From Prorocentrum cordatum (lineage: Eukaryota; Sar; Dinophyceae; Prorocentrales; Prorocentraceae), in contig CAUYUJ010018541.1 of NCBI GenBank assembly GCA_963575745.1, positions 109,501 through 173,500 of the forward strand: a stretch of 64,000 bases of DNA. The letters run 5' to 3'. The position numbers were made by a program, and so were the translations under genes. Every line of letters starts with the position of its first letter. The first letter of the stretch is position 1. Positions 54,169-64,000 of the stretch are shown here, piece by piece. The notes under the pieces are model-generated. The model was not told where the DNA came from, ran no database searches, and saw nothing but the letters and a program-made list of their open reading frames with translations.

Positions 54169-55401
54169 TTGGAGACTGCAACCGAGGGGGGAGCGGGGAC
54201 CTGGCTCTGCCTCAAGCCAGAGGCCAGCGAATCCCCGCGAGCGCGCACACGGGACACCACACGGGCCAGGGCCCCCCTGCCGGGCCCGCCGGCCCAAAAG
54301 GGAGGCTCGGCTGCAGAAGCGGAACCACTTCAGGGCAGGCGCGAGGGACAAACCCCAGCGGTGAGGCTGTTCGAGACGAAGAGGCGCCTGGTCCATCCGC
54401 CCCGCCAAATGATGACATCGGCTCTCCTTCTGAAAGAGACTTCGTTGACCTCGGCGAGGAGAAACCAGCACCCGCGGCACCGTCGCCGAGCGCGCAGGTT
54501 GACGCAGACGTGGACGCCCAGCAGCGCGACTACCAACCGCCCGCGCACGCCGACCCCCTCAAGGGAGACAAGTAGATGGCTCCAGAGGACAGTTCGCCAG
54601 ACGACCCCCATCGGTGCTTTCGGGGAGCAAGTGCCCATGACGCCCCTAGCGGCGGATGCCCCCGGGCCCGCCAGGCCCAGACGAGAGACGCCGCCGCCGT
54701 GGAGGCAGCACGCCCCCAGCGGCAGGTCGGCGCAGAGCCCCCGTGCCGCTGACAGGTGCACAGCGCCTCCTGGCTACGGCGACCGCAGGCGCCCCCCGAC
54801 CCCCCCTCGCGGCGGCAGTTCGCGCGCCTCCGACAATCTCCGCGACCCCAGCTCGGGAGGACCCATGTATCGTGAGCACTTGGGCAAAGTCGACCTGGAG
54901 CTGAGCAGGGAGCACCCCGCAGACATGATTGCGCGTCTCCAGAAAGTGCTGGGAGGTGCCTTCAACGGGATCTGGCACGGCTACACACAGAAGTTCCCGC
55001 GCGCCAAAGGGAAGCCCAAGAGCGACCCCCACTTGAACCATGTGCAGACCTGCAAGGACTTCCTGGACGCCTGGCGCAGGGCGGGCTACCACGCCTACGC
55101 CATGGACCAGAAGCTGGAGCTCAACGTCGACTGGGAGGCCATCCGTAAGAGGCACATCAGGAGCACCACTAGCAAGGGCCCCCACCGTTCAAAGGGCTGG
55201 AGCTCCAGCTCCTACCAGCAACCATGGAATCAGCAGGAGGAGTGGCCCTGGCAAACTGGAGACCAATCCTGGAAAAACCACGACCGGCACGACGGAGGCA
55301 AGCGTGACAGGAAGAATAGTGACAACGCCGACCATGACGACAAGAGGTCCAGGTGGCGGCAATATCCCACCATCGGGAACCGCCCGCTCGAGCAATGGTG
55401 A
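54169..55401 (+). CDS. Unassigned protein frame, hydrophilic C-terminus
   Basis: The frame is open for about 410 codons to TGA at 55399. The first part is Pro/Arg-rich, and a competing frame (54102-54575, containing GSPSERDFVDLGEEKPAPAA) looks more natural there, so a frameshift near 54600-54850 is likely. From 54865 the reading is convincing: REHLGKVDLELSREHPADM, ARLQKVLGGAFNGIWHGYTQ, VQTCKDFLDAWRRAGYHAY, LNVDWEAIRKRH, then a Ser/Gln/Trp and Lys/Asp/Arg-rich tail. No known family was recognised. It may be the 3' end of the same transcript as the helicase. Confidence 0.5.
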   Translation: METATEGGAGTWLCLKPEASESPRARTRDTTRARAPLPGPPAQKGGSAAEAEPLQGRREGQTPAVRLFETKRRLVHPPRQMMTSALLLKETSLTSARRNQHPRHRRRARRLTQTWTPSSATTNRPRTPTPSRETSRWLQRTVRQTTPIGAFGEQVPMTPLAADAPGPARPRRETPPPWRQHAPSGRSAQSPRAADRCTAPPGYGDRRRPPTPPRGGSSRASDNLRDPSSGGPMYREHLGKVDLELSREHPADMIARLQKVLGGAFNGIWHGYTQKFPRAKGKPKSDPHLNHVQTCKDFLDAWRRAGYHAYAMDQKLELNVDWEAIRKRHIRSTTSKGPHRSKGWSSSSYQQPWNQQEEWPWQTGDQSWKNHDRHDGGKRDRKNSDNADHDDKRSRWRQYPTIGNRPLEQW

Positions 55402-57060
55402 CCGTTAGTCACTGCAGCTCTGCCCCTTGTCCCTGGCTACTCTTCCAGCGTTTCTCCCCCCCCTCTCTTCACAGACTGCGCGACCGTCAGTAGTCCCTGG
55501 CAGTTCTCCGTGCGCATGCGCGCCCGTAGCTGAGAGACCCCTCCACTCCCTCGGACTGCGTATCCGTCTGGCACCCCTGGCTGGGTTCCCCCCCCCGCCT
55601 TCCTCCCCCCCTCTTCACCGACTGTGCGACCCTTAGTCGTTCCTGGCAGTGGTCCCAACACAATGTTTCGCCCGCGGCCTGGGAGCTTCCCTCGCACGCT
55701 TGGCAAGTCAAGCTACTCGGTTGGAACGTGCTGCCTTCGACTGCCGTCGCCCACAGCGCTTGGCCAGCCCCCCCGCCTGTGTGGGTCAGGCCCCTGGCGC
55801 TGTCTCACTTAGCACGTTGCCCTGACTGGGGACAGACGCAGTGTGCCATACACGGCATGCCCGTGAGCGAGTGGCTTCCACCGCACATGGCTGCAGTGGC
55901 CTTCAGCCCCCACTGCTGGCCCAGCGGCGTTCGGTGACGGCTTTCGCGGCACCTGGCAGGCTTTCTTCGCATTTGGGGAACCGACCCCCAAGCGCCGTCA
56001 ATGCCGGGCTCGCGGGACCCGCTGGGGTGGGGACGGCGTGCCTATCGGCCACGGCCGCTGCTGTAGTTGTAATCACTCTGGCCTTTGCCTGGACCTGGCC
56101 ACGGCCCGGCTCGGTCTCCCTGGCATCGGCCCTACCCGACTTTCACCGCACTTGGCATCAGCGCGGTTCAGTTCCCCGCTGTCGGTATAGGGTCGCTTCG
56201 TGTTGGCCCCAGCAAGGCGCCTGGCTCGGCCTCCCCGCCGTTGGGGAGATGGCCCCCAGTCGCCGTCAATACCTGGCCCGCGGTCCCCGCGGGGGCGGGA
56301 CGCGACGTGCCTTCCGGCCCAGGCTTTTTACAGAGCTGTTTTTCACCCTGGCCTTTGCTCGGACCCTGCCACAACCTGGCGCGGTTACCCTGACTCTGGC
56401 CTTTTCGTGACGTCCTCGATTCACGCGTCTTGACCAGTACCAGCGCGAGTGCTTGCATTTTCTTGGCCTTGGTCCCCAGACACCGCCTGGCCTGGCAGCG
56501 TTTGGCTCCCATTCCGCCACTGGCGCCGTGTTCCGTTCCCTTCAGCCCCCAACGGGGGCGCTTGTCCCCTTGCTTCTGGCTCTCTCTGTTCCGTGGAACC
56601 GAGTGAGCCCTGGCTTTCAGGTGGTCGCGAGTTTTGGTTAGTCCTGGCACGAGTGCTTGCGTTTCTTTGGCTCTGGTTGTCCGTGTCTTTCAGGAGTGGT
56701 TCAGCCTTCTTGTGTGGCCTGGCGTGTCACCTGTCGGGCTGCTACCCTGTCCTCTGGCGCCCGGTGGCGACGAGGCCTAATTCGCGCGCCTGGCGATTCA
56801 GCTCCCATGGTACTCGCACGTTGCAGCATCCTGGCGGCCTCCGCAGCTGGCATTCCTCTCCCCTGGCGCAGCTCAGCCCCGGCGAGGCTGCTTCCTCGGC
56901 GGTAGATCTTGCCCTGCTCGGCGCGCGCGCCAGCAATCAGGTTGCTGGCAGTCCGAGCCAACTCTACTTACGCTGTTGGCGCCTTCGCCCGGTCCTCGAC
57001 GGAGAAAGCACCCCCACCAGCCAATTCAGAAGCCCTGCCCACGAGAGCTGACGGGAAAAG
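55402..57060. repeat. Imperfect long repeats, no gene seen
   Basis: GACTGCGCGACCGTCAGTAG (55474) and GACTGTGCGACCCTTAGTCG (55620) head a ~145-bp duplicate. Segments 55975-56110 and 56240-56375 (GCCGTCAATGCCGGGCTCGC and GCCGTCAATACCTGGCCCGC, each followed by CTGGCCTTTGC) form a ~265-bp duplicate. Frames contain no recognised protein. Confidence 0.6.
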
Positions 57061-57967
57061 GAACGAAGGGACACATCTAGGGCCCATTTGAACAAATCAG
57101 CGTGTGATAGTTTCGCACAGCCGCGACGCGTGAAGCAATGCGGCGGGAACTGCTGTACGGACATGACCCGCGCGCAGCCAGAGCGATTGAGTGCAACACC
57201 ATTGCCGTTATGATTTTGCGGGCAGCCATGTTTAGCTCGCGCCAAATGTCTGAACGGTCAGAGAAGGGGCTTACGTATGTAACACCACCAGTCACGACAC
57301 AAACCCAGCCACTGTCATGTATCTCCGTGACTTGATGTCTTGATTGAGGGTACCGGGTTAACAGCATTTTCTTCCCGATGTATTGACATTGCCCAGACGA
57401 TTGATTGCTGCATTGTGATTGAGCGCAGGTACGGAAGTCGATTGTGCGATTCATTGCGGCATTGTTACAGGTGATTGGCCAAAACAAAACGACCGAGCAT
57501 AAAGAGTGCGGATGGAAAGAACAGGTGATGCAGGTGTTGCTGTACTGCGTCACAGATACAGCCGGAAGTCTGATCCAATTCACAATATTCGTTCGCATTG
57601 TCACCCGTTCATTGATATGTGTTGTATGTTATGTTTGCGATTGTGCGTGCAGGTCTTGTTAAGTGATCAAAGAAGTTGTTCGTTGCAACGCAGTTCTGTG
57701 GCCACACGCGGTCTGGCGTACGGAAAGCGATTGTCTACACGTTTCTCTACTGACATTGGCCAGCACGTTGCGAAGTGTCGCAGAACGGCAGCACGAGAAC
57801 GATGCACGTTTAGAACATATTTGGTTTCCGCACCGAGTAAATTAATCTACGCAAACGGCACGAACATGGAGCAATCCGGACAAGATAGCAAACCCGGGTG
57901 TATTGTTCCGATATGCGTTGGTAGATCGGTATGTGCGGGTTTGTTCGCAGTTCGACCGTAAAGCATC
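57061..57967. other. Low-repeat segment, no gene recognised
   Basis: Composition drops towards 50% GC. Several medium-length frames exist on both strands but none resembles a known protein. Confidence 0.45.
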
Positions 57968-58200
57968 AGATCGAAGACGATTACGTCGAATCACAGCCGT
58001 CGTGGCCAAACGTGTGGCCAAACGTTGGGTCAGAGTTTGGCCAAGTTGTTGGACTATGTGTTCTCCCAGCCATCGCGGAAACCCGAAACAAAAAGATATG
58101 TTTGATGGAAATATTGGGTTTCTTTGGAGCCATCTTGATTGTTTTGAAGGCGCCCTCGGACCGTCTCGAAGGTCACCTTGAGCCATCTTGGCAATTTTGG
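57968..58200 (+). repeat. Composite repeat, degraded copy
   Basis: ATTACGTCGAATCACAGCCG, GTTTGGCCAAGTTGTTGG and TGTTCTCCCAGCCATCGCGG correspond to the head of copy 1 at 34964-35100, followed by a short CTTGG-type body. Confidence 0.65.
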
Positions 58201-58536
58201 AGGCCCTCGTGGAACAATCCTGTGCGGGAAAGCCGACGTTGCCCGCCCGGGATTGTCCGCGTGGCCGGATGAAATGGCCGAGATTTTATTGGGGATGTGT
58301 TGGAAAGATTGTAATTGCGAACGTCCATCAAGCCAACTACTTATCTTACAAGCAGCAACGGAGCGACGGATCTGGTGGTTTTCGGCCCACCCCAGCAGAT
58401 GCTTTCTTGGCACACTGTCAGCGTCTTTCTGGGCGCAGAGAATTGCCCCACTTTGTTATAATTCAAGGATTGGTATTATGACCACGATGTGGTGTAATAA
58501 CGTTTCGGTCGGTTGTCGTTGTCAAGTTTTGTAGGG
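58201..58536. other. No gene seen
   Basis: Spacer between composite-repeat copies; no recognised content. Confidence 0.5.
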
Positions 58537-59035
58537 GACGCATACAGCGAACCACCGCCGCCCCCTGCCTTTTGGAAACGCCCATGCGGAACGTCGGGCC
58601 GAAGTCTGGCTGAGCTATTGGACTATGTGTTCCACCAGCCGTCGTGGAACCCCTTATGGAAACACCCAGAAGAGATAGAGATAGGAGGAGTAGAGGGAGG
58701 AGAAGGAGGACGAGGAGAAGGGACAGGAAAAGGAGTATTGTTGAGGCTGTCTTGGGGATTCGTGAGTGGGAGCCTCTTGAGGGCCTCCTGGAGCCTCCGG
58801 GGGGGCCCTGAGCGCCTCTGACGGACATCTTGGCCATCGGAGGCCGGGTTGGGGGTCTCTCTCGGCAGACATGGGTCCCCTTTGGGCGCTATTGGACCGT
58901 CTTGGAGGTTTGTGGGGCCGTCTTGCGGGTCTTTCGGAAGCCTCTTGGGCAGTCTTTGAACGATATTGAGAATCTATGGGGCCATCGTCGTCGAGCGTCG
59001 GAAGCCCGAATAGGCGAGAACGTTAAAATCATTGA
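58537..59035 (+). repeat. Composite repeat, copy 4
   Basis: Head GACGCATACAGCGAACCACC, GTGTTCCACCAGCCGTCGTG. Purine tract 58672-58735. CTTGG body. Tail GTCGGAAGCCCGAATAGG at about 58990. Confidence 0.8.
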
Positions 59036-59306
59036 CGAATTCGAAGGTAACAAATCATTTCTCGTCGCTTGGAGTTCCTTGCCTTTTTGGCCGTGTGGAG
59101 GTTATCTTGAGCCGTTGGGGCTTTCTCGAAGACAACGTGGGAGAATTTGGAGACCTCTCAGTACGTGTTTGAGGCCGTCTTGACTCTGATGGGGTTCGCC
59201 GGGATCTTTCTGGGTGGCCAGCGGGTCAATCCGAAAGCCATTTTGGGAATGTTGAAAATCGTTAGCCATTCAAACACCGAACACGCCAAACATATTGTAA
59301 TAAACA
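59036..59306. other. Spacer between composite-repeat copies 4 and 5, no gene seen
   Basis: Mixed sequence with a few CTTGG-type phrases (59100-59215). No recognised protein. Confidence 0.45.
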
Positions 59307-59945
59307 CAGGGGGCGGCGGATCTGAGACGCCTACGGCGAATCACCGCCGCCCCCTGCCTTTTGGAATCGCCCATGAGGCCGAGCGTTGTGGCAAGAGCTC
59401 TGCCAAGCTATCGGACCATGTGTTCCCCCAACCGTTGTGGAAACCTTTCAAGGAACGTTTCGGGAAGAATGCAGGGGAAGATCAGGAGGAGGAAGAGGAG
59501 GAGGAGGAGGAGGAGGAGGAGGAGGCGGCATCTTGGGAGCCATTGGGGGCACTCTTGGGATCTCCTGGGAGCTTCCTGAGAGCCTCTTGGAGGCATCTTG
59601 GGGCTTCCTTGGGCCTCTTAGGTACCTTTGGAGTCAGCAGTCCTGGCCCGTCGGAAGCCGTTTGGGCGCTATTGGGGCCGTTTTGGGACGCTCTTGGGGC
59701 TTTTTCGGGCCACCTTGGAGCCGGCCTCGGATGGCCAAGATCAGTGATTCAAGGTTTTTCAAGGATTTCGCCTCCTTGGAGGTCTCGGAGGTCTTTTGCA
59801 GCCTTCTTGGAACGTTATCGGGGCCTTTGAGAGCATCTTGCGAGCCATCTTGAGGCGTCGTGCGCTATATTGAGCCATCTTGGAGCTCATCTGGGACGCT
59901 CAGGGGGCCCTTTTGGAGCCGTCTTGGGTCATCTTGGACGGTCCA
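59307..59945 (+). repeat. Composite repeat, copy 5, with a 13-bp hairpin
   Basis: CAGGGGGCGGCGG (59307-59319) pairs perfectly with CCGCCGCCCCCTG (59344-59356) around the GACGCCTACGGCGAA loop. The head continues GCGTTGTGGCAAGAGCTCTG. GGA tract 59485-59525, CTTGGG body to about 59740, degraded tail and more body to 59945. Confidence 0.9.
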
Positions 59946-60480
59946 ACGCCTCGCCGCCCACCCCCCGTCCAGGGCCAAGAGAGGGGTAGGGCAAGCTAGG
60001 TGCGCTCGCGTTCAATATGATACCCCTCCGCTCGCCAAGGCGTAGATCTCCTTGTATTCGCACGGTAGCAGGGCATTGCATTACATGACACAGCATGAAG
60101 ATCAACGCACAGCCTGACATAACATGGCGTGGGCGACGCCCCTAAGTATGGGAGGAGCTTCTGCTGCCCCAAAAAAAAACGAATCGACACCGAATGTCAA
60201 ATCACGTCCGATGGTTGCTTCGGGAGGGCATTTTCTAGATTTGGGTGCCGATTCGGAAGGACCGAAAACCATACCGTGGCATGGCGCTGGAAATACTGAC
60301 GCCAGCGCTGCAGCGGGAGCATGGCGCGCCCGTGAGCCACGAGTAAGCTCGTCGTCGCCGTCGGCGTCAGCGGCAGCTGCGGCGTCCGCCGGCGTCGGCG
60401 TCCATGGGCGTCGGCGTCGGCTTCAGTAGCTGGTTTCCATCTGATGCACTTATTGATATGACTTGTCACAAGTATATATA

Positions 60481-60483
<3 letters not shown>
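59946..60483. other. No gene seen; GTCGGC tract at 60345-60420
   Basis: Mixed sequence ending in a short GTCGGCGTC-rich tract. Confidence 0.5.
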
Positions 60484-60526
<43 letters not shown>

Positions 60527-60683
60527 GAAAGAAAGAACGTGTTCTACCGCTGCTGCCCGAAAACCGGGGGGAGTCACTGGGGGTTCCCAGCCCGTCCCCC
60601 CCTCGAAAACCGGAAGGAGGTCATTACCAGTTCGAACCCCTTTCATGAAAAGGGAGGGGTCGCTACCGGCTCGAAGCTCCCCC

Positions 60684-60745
<62 letters not shown>

Positions 60746-60903
60746 TACACATTATACATATAATATACATATATATACATACATACATACTATATATATT
60801 ATATATATATTGTAATATATATCATACATATATATATATATACACACACATATTGCACGGAGCTTGGAACGGCATTGAGGAGAGATTTGCACTTGACTCT
60901 GCA

Positions 60904-60935
<32 letters not shown>

Positions 60936-60950
60936 GCACACACACACAGA
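60484..60950. repeat. (TA)n tracts around a GC-rich island, then TATG/CA repeats
   Basis: TA tracts at 60484-60522 and 60687-60740 enclose a ~165-bp GC-rich island (60523-60686) containing CCGGGGGGAG near 60566 and CTCCCCCCG near 60678. TATA/CATA repeats run to 60855 and a CA tract spans 60907-60948. Confidence 0.85.
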
Positions 60951-62874
60951 AATAGAGACAAAGGAAATCTATTTTCATCCGCTCGGCATCTTGAAGGTTG
61001 GGATCTAATTGTCGTCGTTGTCGAAGGTTGCCAAGGCACGCAGTTTAGTGGTATTTACGCGGATTTAAATTATATATCGCCAATTGAAAACAACTTCATC
61101 CACACGAGAGCTGCAAAATATGTTGTTTTCTGTTTCTGATTCGAAAGTTACGCAATTGGCACGACCCCACATGTGGAATTCTTGATGTCAAGCGCTCAGG
61201 TGCGAGAACATCGCATTATAATGATCGTCGAAAAACTTAAACACATCAAAATCGTAAACAAATACAACTTTTGAATGCATTGTTTGCTATGAATTCCCGG
61301 GCGTCGACATAGAATTTATTTATCAACTGAATTTAAGCCAATCCAAAATCGCAAGCAAAAATGAATATACGTTTTCGTTAATTTATTGATTTGTTGTTTA
61401 CGTGCCCACGTTTCATGATATTCAAATCGTTGCGTGTTGGTTCCAAGGGATGTACGACATAGAAATTAACAAACTCGACATTTCCTTTTCACGTGAAAAA
61501 AATAGTAATTCGTCGTAGATCAAGTATGCTCTCAAATATCCTCAGAAAAAAAAAACAACAACACACATCAATTTATTTGTTGGTATCTACTGTGCCGCAA
61601 GCTGCCCCTGATCAACCCTCGAACACAACCCCACACATCTCGCATTTGGGTGTGGTTTCATTCGGAATGTTCCCTACAAGATGGAATTGATAACTGTAGA
61701 TTTTCATAAATCGATGCGGGTGGGTTTGTCAAATTTTCATGTATCTCTTCTTTCGTTCTTGTTTTTTTTCGAAGACGTTTTCGTGGCCCTTGAGATAATT
61801 TTCTCTATGCTGCATTAATTTTTCCAATTCTGTCTGTCACAAACAAGAGAGAATCTGCAAGTTATTTCACTAAAAAAATCTTGTTTTTCAGCATTTGTTC
61901 GCGCCACATTTAGACTGCTGCTTGGCTATTTTAGCCGCATGCCGTAGATGCCAATTTGGGCCCTCGCCCATACTTTGAACTTGCCCAATAGGCGTGGGTC
62001 GCCTATACAATGTCTTTCTTTCAGAAACCTTGAAATAACGCCGGTTTTTCAACCTTCGAAACATGGCGGGGTGTAACTTTAATGCCGTATCGATCCATTG
62101 TGTTGTGTTTCATCTATTGCCTTCGAAAAGGAACACACAACTTCAAGACAGTTTCACTAAAAAAAAAGAAAAAGAAAAAGATTTTTGATGTAGTTTTTTA
62201 TTGTAAGTTGCCAGTTGAGGCTATTAGCACTGTTAGAGATCGTTCCAGATTTTCTTGTGGAGGCAGTAGTATACGCACTGGGAATTTATGTTTTTCAAAT
62301 AAAAGTCACGTTTTGTCGCATAGAGTACCGCATATTTGCAGTTTCCCACGATCGCGTGGAAGAGAGATTTCTCATGACATTGCGGATGTTTGAGAGTTAG
62401 ATTCTTTTTCAGTTTCCTTCAGCCTTTTGGCAGTTAGAGACATCTATTCAGGGGTTTATGCAGAGAATTGTTTTTTGTCAGGGCCGGGCGTCTTTCCTCT
62501 GTTCGTCGTGCCAGATATCCAGTTGATCCGAGTATTTTTCGTTCGCCAGTTGCCGTTCGGGGTCGTTCGTGATTATTGTTTGCATACGATATGAGAGGTT
62601 TCTGTCAGGCAGTTCCAAGCGTGTCTGCAGATGCTCGTTTTTTTTTTATGGTTCGTAGCGGGTTTCAACCACCTACAGGAATTGGAGGTTTTTCAAACCA
62701 AGTTTAAGATTGGGCCTTGATCTGTGCTTGTTCCGATTGCTATGCAAACGCAGTTTTTAAATAAAGTTTGCACATCGTCTCGCGGGCCGGCAGGAAAATT
62801 TTAGGTGTCGACTTCGACTTTTTTTTTCTATGTACCTCGTAACAGCAGATGAGTCTCACCACACGCTCAAGTAA
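60951..62874. other. AT-rich segment, no gene recognised
   Basis: Base composition shifts to AT-rich with many A/T runs. Frames are short, and none resembles a known protein. Confidence 0.5.
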
Positions 62875-62879
62875 GTGAA

Positions 62880-63205
62880 GGCAGCACGACTGTTAAAACA
62901 GAAGAAGAAGGAGGGAAAGGAGAGGAGCAAGAGAGGGGAGAAGGGAGAGGAAGGACAGCAGCAGACGACAGGCGACAAGCGGGGAGGGAGGGGAAGCGGA
63001 GTGGGCCGAGCCCCGAAGAGACAACGCGCAACGCGCGCCCTGCGCTTCACGCAGAGCGGCCGGAGGGGGGGGGGGAAGAAGGAGAGAGGGAGGGACACGA
63101 AGACGGACGAACGAAAGGCGACGGCGGGACACGACGGCAGCAGACGACGAGAGAGGAGAGGAGGTGGGAGGGGAAGGGGAGAGGAGAAGAGGGAAGACGA
63201 CTGTA
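62880..63205 (+). repeat. Purine-rich tract
   Basis: GA/GGA-rich sequence immediately upstream of the reverse-transcriptase fragment. It keeps the frame open as Lys/Arg/Gly/Glu but is simple sequence. Confidence 0.8.
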
Positions 63206-63228
63206 AATTTATAATGACAAATGCGGTG

Positions 63229-63459
63229 TTTAGCTGTGTGCACGAGTGTGGCTGGAAGTTGCAATCACTAATGCGCACGTGGCGTTTTCACACCGACGCC
63301 GAACTTGTCTTGTTATATAAAGCATATATTTTATCATTCATCGAATACAGATTTGTGTGTTCACACATGCCTCTAACTCTGTCCTGGCCTCTTTGGATCG
63401 AGTTCGAAATTCGTTTCTCCGCAGTGTGGGGAATTTTTGATTTAAAAATCACCCAAGCG
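63229..63459 (+). mobile_element. Non-LTR retrotransposon reverse transcriptase, C-terminal fragment
   Basis: The plus frame reads ECGWKLQSLMRTWRFHTDAE, LVLLYKAYILSFIEYR and, less clearly, WIEFEIRFSAVWGI. Tryptophan and basic residues followed by LYKxxxLSFIEYR are typical of the region after the palm of LINE reverse transcriptases (connection/thumb), where a small-molecule-like VDxVQxRFL block normally follows; here it is degraded to WIEFEIRF. The catalytic YADD-type motif is not present, so this is a short remnant. Confidence 0.65.
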
Positions 63460-63855
63460 CCATTCACACGGAAGGGCGGGCGACGAAGACTTGACCAATT
63501 TACCAAATAATTCATTCGAGAATCGCCACCAAGCTTTCGAGCCCCGAGGCAGGGAACGAAGTTTCGAACGAATGCGATCGCAATGTTGTTTCAAAGATTT
63601 CAATGAAACAGCATTGCAATGCCGAACAGCAGATGGGAATTCATTGTTGCTTGCTGCCTCCGCATTTGCAGAGACGGTTCCCATGCATTCACAAGTTAGC
63701 CAAGGATGACAAGACTGCGCTGCGATTGAAATTCGCGAGACATGCTTCTGCATAATGTTGAGAACAACAAAAGTAAGAAACTCTGCACCGCGATCGGGAT
63801 GACCAGAAAGAAGATTCCAATGAACAGCGTCTATATCGGCATTGACGCGCCTCAA
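63442..63855 (-). mobile_element. Non-LTR retrotransposon, fragment before the reverse transcriptase
   Basis: The minus frame is open from 63855 to 63442 and reads ADIDAVHWNLLSG, then SCHPWLTCEC, and RIRSKLRSLPRGSKAWWRFS followed by NELFGKLVKSSSPAL. HPWL followed by a helical region and LPRGSKxWWxxxxEL are characteristic of the linker between the endonuclease and reverse-transcriptase domains of LINE-type elements, as I know them from dinoflagellates. It is truncated at both ends and points towards the plus-strand fragment at 63229. Confidence 0.65.
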
Positions 63856-64000
63856 TTCGAATTTTTAAATTGCCAGCACATGCGAGACGAAATACATACA
63901 GAAAGAGGAGGGAAAGACAGAGAGAGAATAATAATATATGGTCAGCAACTTTCGGTAAAACAGCTACATTTGCAAATTCGCACAAGTCAGTGAGAATCAT
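63856..64000. other. Window end, no supported feature
   Basis: Minus frames continue but show no clear endonuclease motif. The element may extend beyond the window. Confidence 0.4.

Noticed and set aside
1-64000. rRNA and tRNA genes
   Set aside because: No conserved rRNA segment and no cloverleaf with a matching GTTCRA box was found by eye. A covariance-model scan would be needed to exclude tRNAs formally.

Overview
The window looks like nuclear DNA of a eukaryote with a very large, repeat-laden genome. A GC-rich dinoflagellate (Prorocentrum-like) fits best. The reasons are the high GC over most of the window, the almost complete absence of continuous genes, the dense minisatellites and foldback repeats, the isolated exon-like islands rich in Ala, Gly and Arg, and fragments of non-LTR retrotransposons. 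This placement is inference: there is no rRNA, tRNA or spliced-leader sequence to anchor it. Most long open frames here are by-products of GC-rich or period-3 repeats and are not annotated as genes.

Layout: 0-6 kb holds a 102-bp tandem array, CCCTCGA heptamers and CTTGGG/GCC low-complexity DNA. 6.3-10.7 kb is a composite satellite in which a recurrent header, 73-bp repeats and GCTGAG or GGA microsatellites alternate. 12-17 kb has a large inverted repeat and a possible broken membrane-protein gene on the minus strand with a poly-Glu tract. 17.3-19.2 kb is an element-like segment flanked inside by inverted 21-bp arrays. 19.4-23.5 kb carries a dispersed ~130-bp family in both orientations and a near-perfect 224-bp inverted repeat. 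24-30 kb is an array of ~1.2-1.3 kb units. 30-37 kb mixes minisatellites with two copies of an ordered composite repeat. 38.1-38.8 kb has three foldback elements directly upstream of a parvulin-type peptidyl-prolyl isomerase exon (38.8-39.4 kb). 39.8-47.8 kb is again minisatellite, including a 91-bp array with a ~0.72-kb higher-order period. 48.4-50.6 kb and 57.9-59.9 kb hold more copies of the composite repeat.

The best gene-like tract is 50.9-55.4 kb on the plus strand: the C-terminal half of a Sen1/UPF1-type SF1 helicase (motifs II to VI), interrupted by small indels and TAG stops, followed by protein-like but unassigned frames. It is either a decaying gene or a gene damaged by sequencing errors. 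From about 61 kb the DNA becomes AT-rich, and the last 0.8 kb contains two convergent LINE fragments: the reverse-transcriptase C-terminal region on plus and the linker before the reverse transcriptase on minus.

I see no operon, CRISPR array or defence system. The most interesting material is the set of foldback and composite repeats, especially those beside exons, which resemble intron-generating (introner-like) or MITE-like elements. Repeat boundaries and periods were measured by eye.
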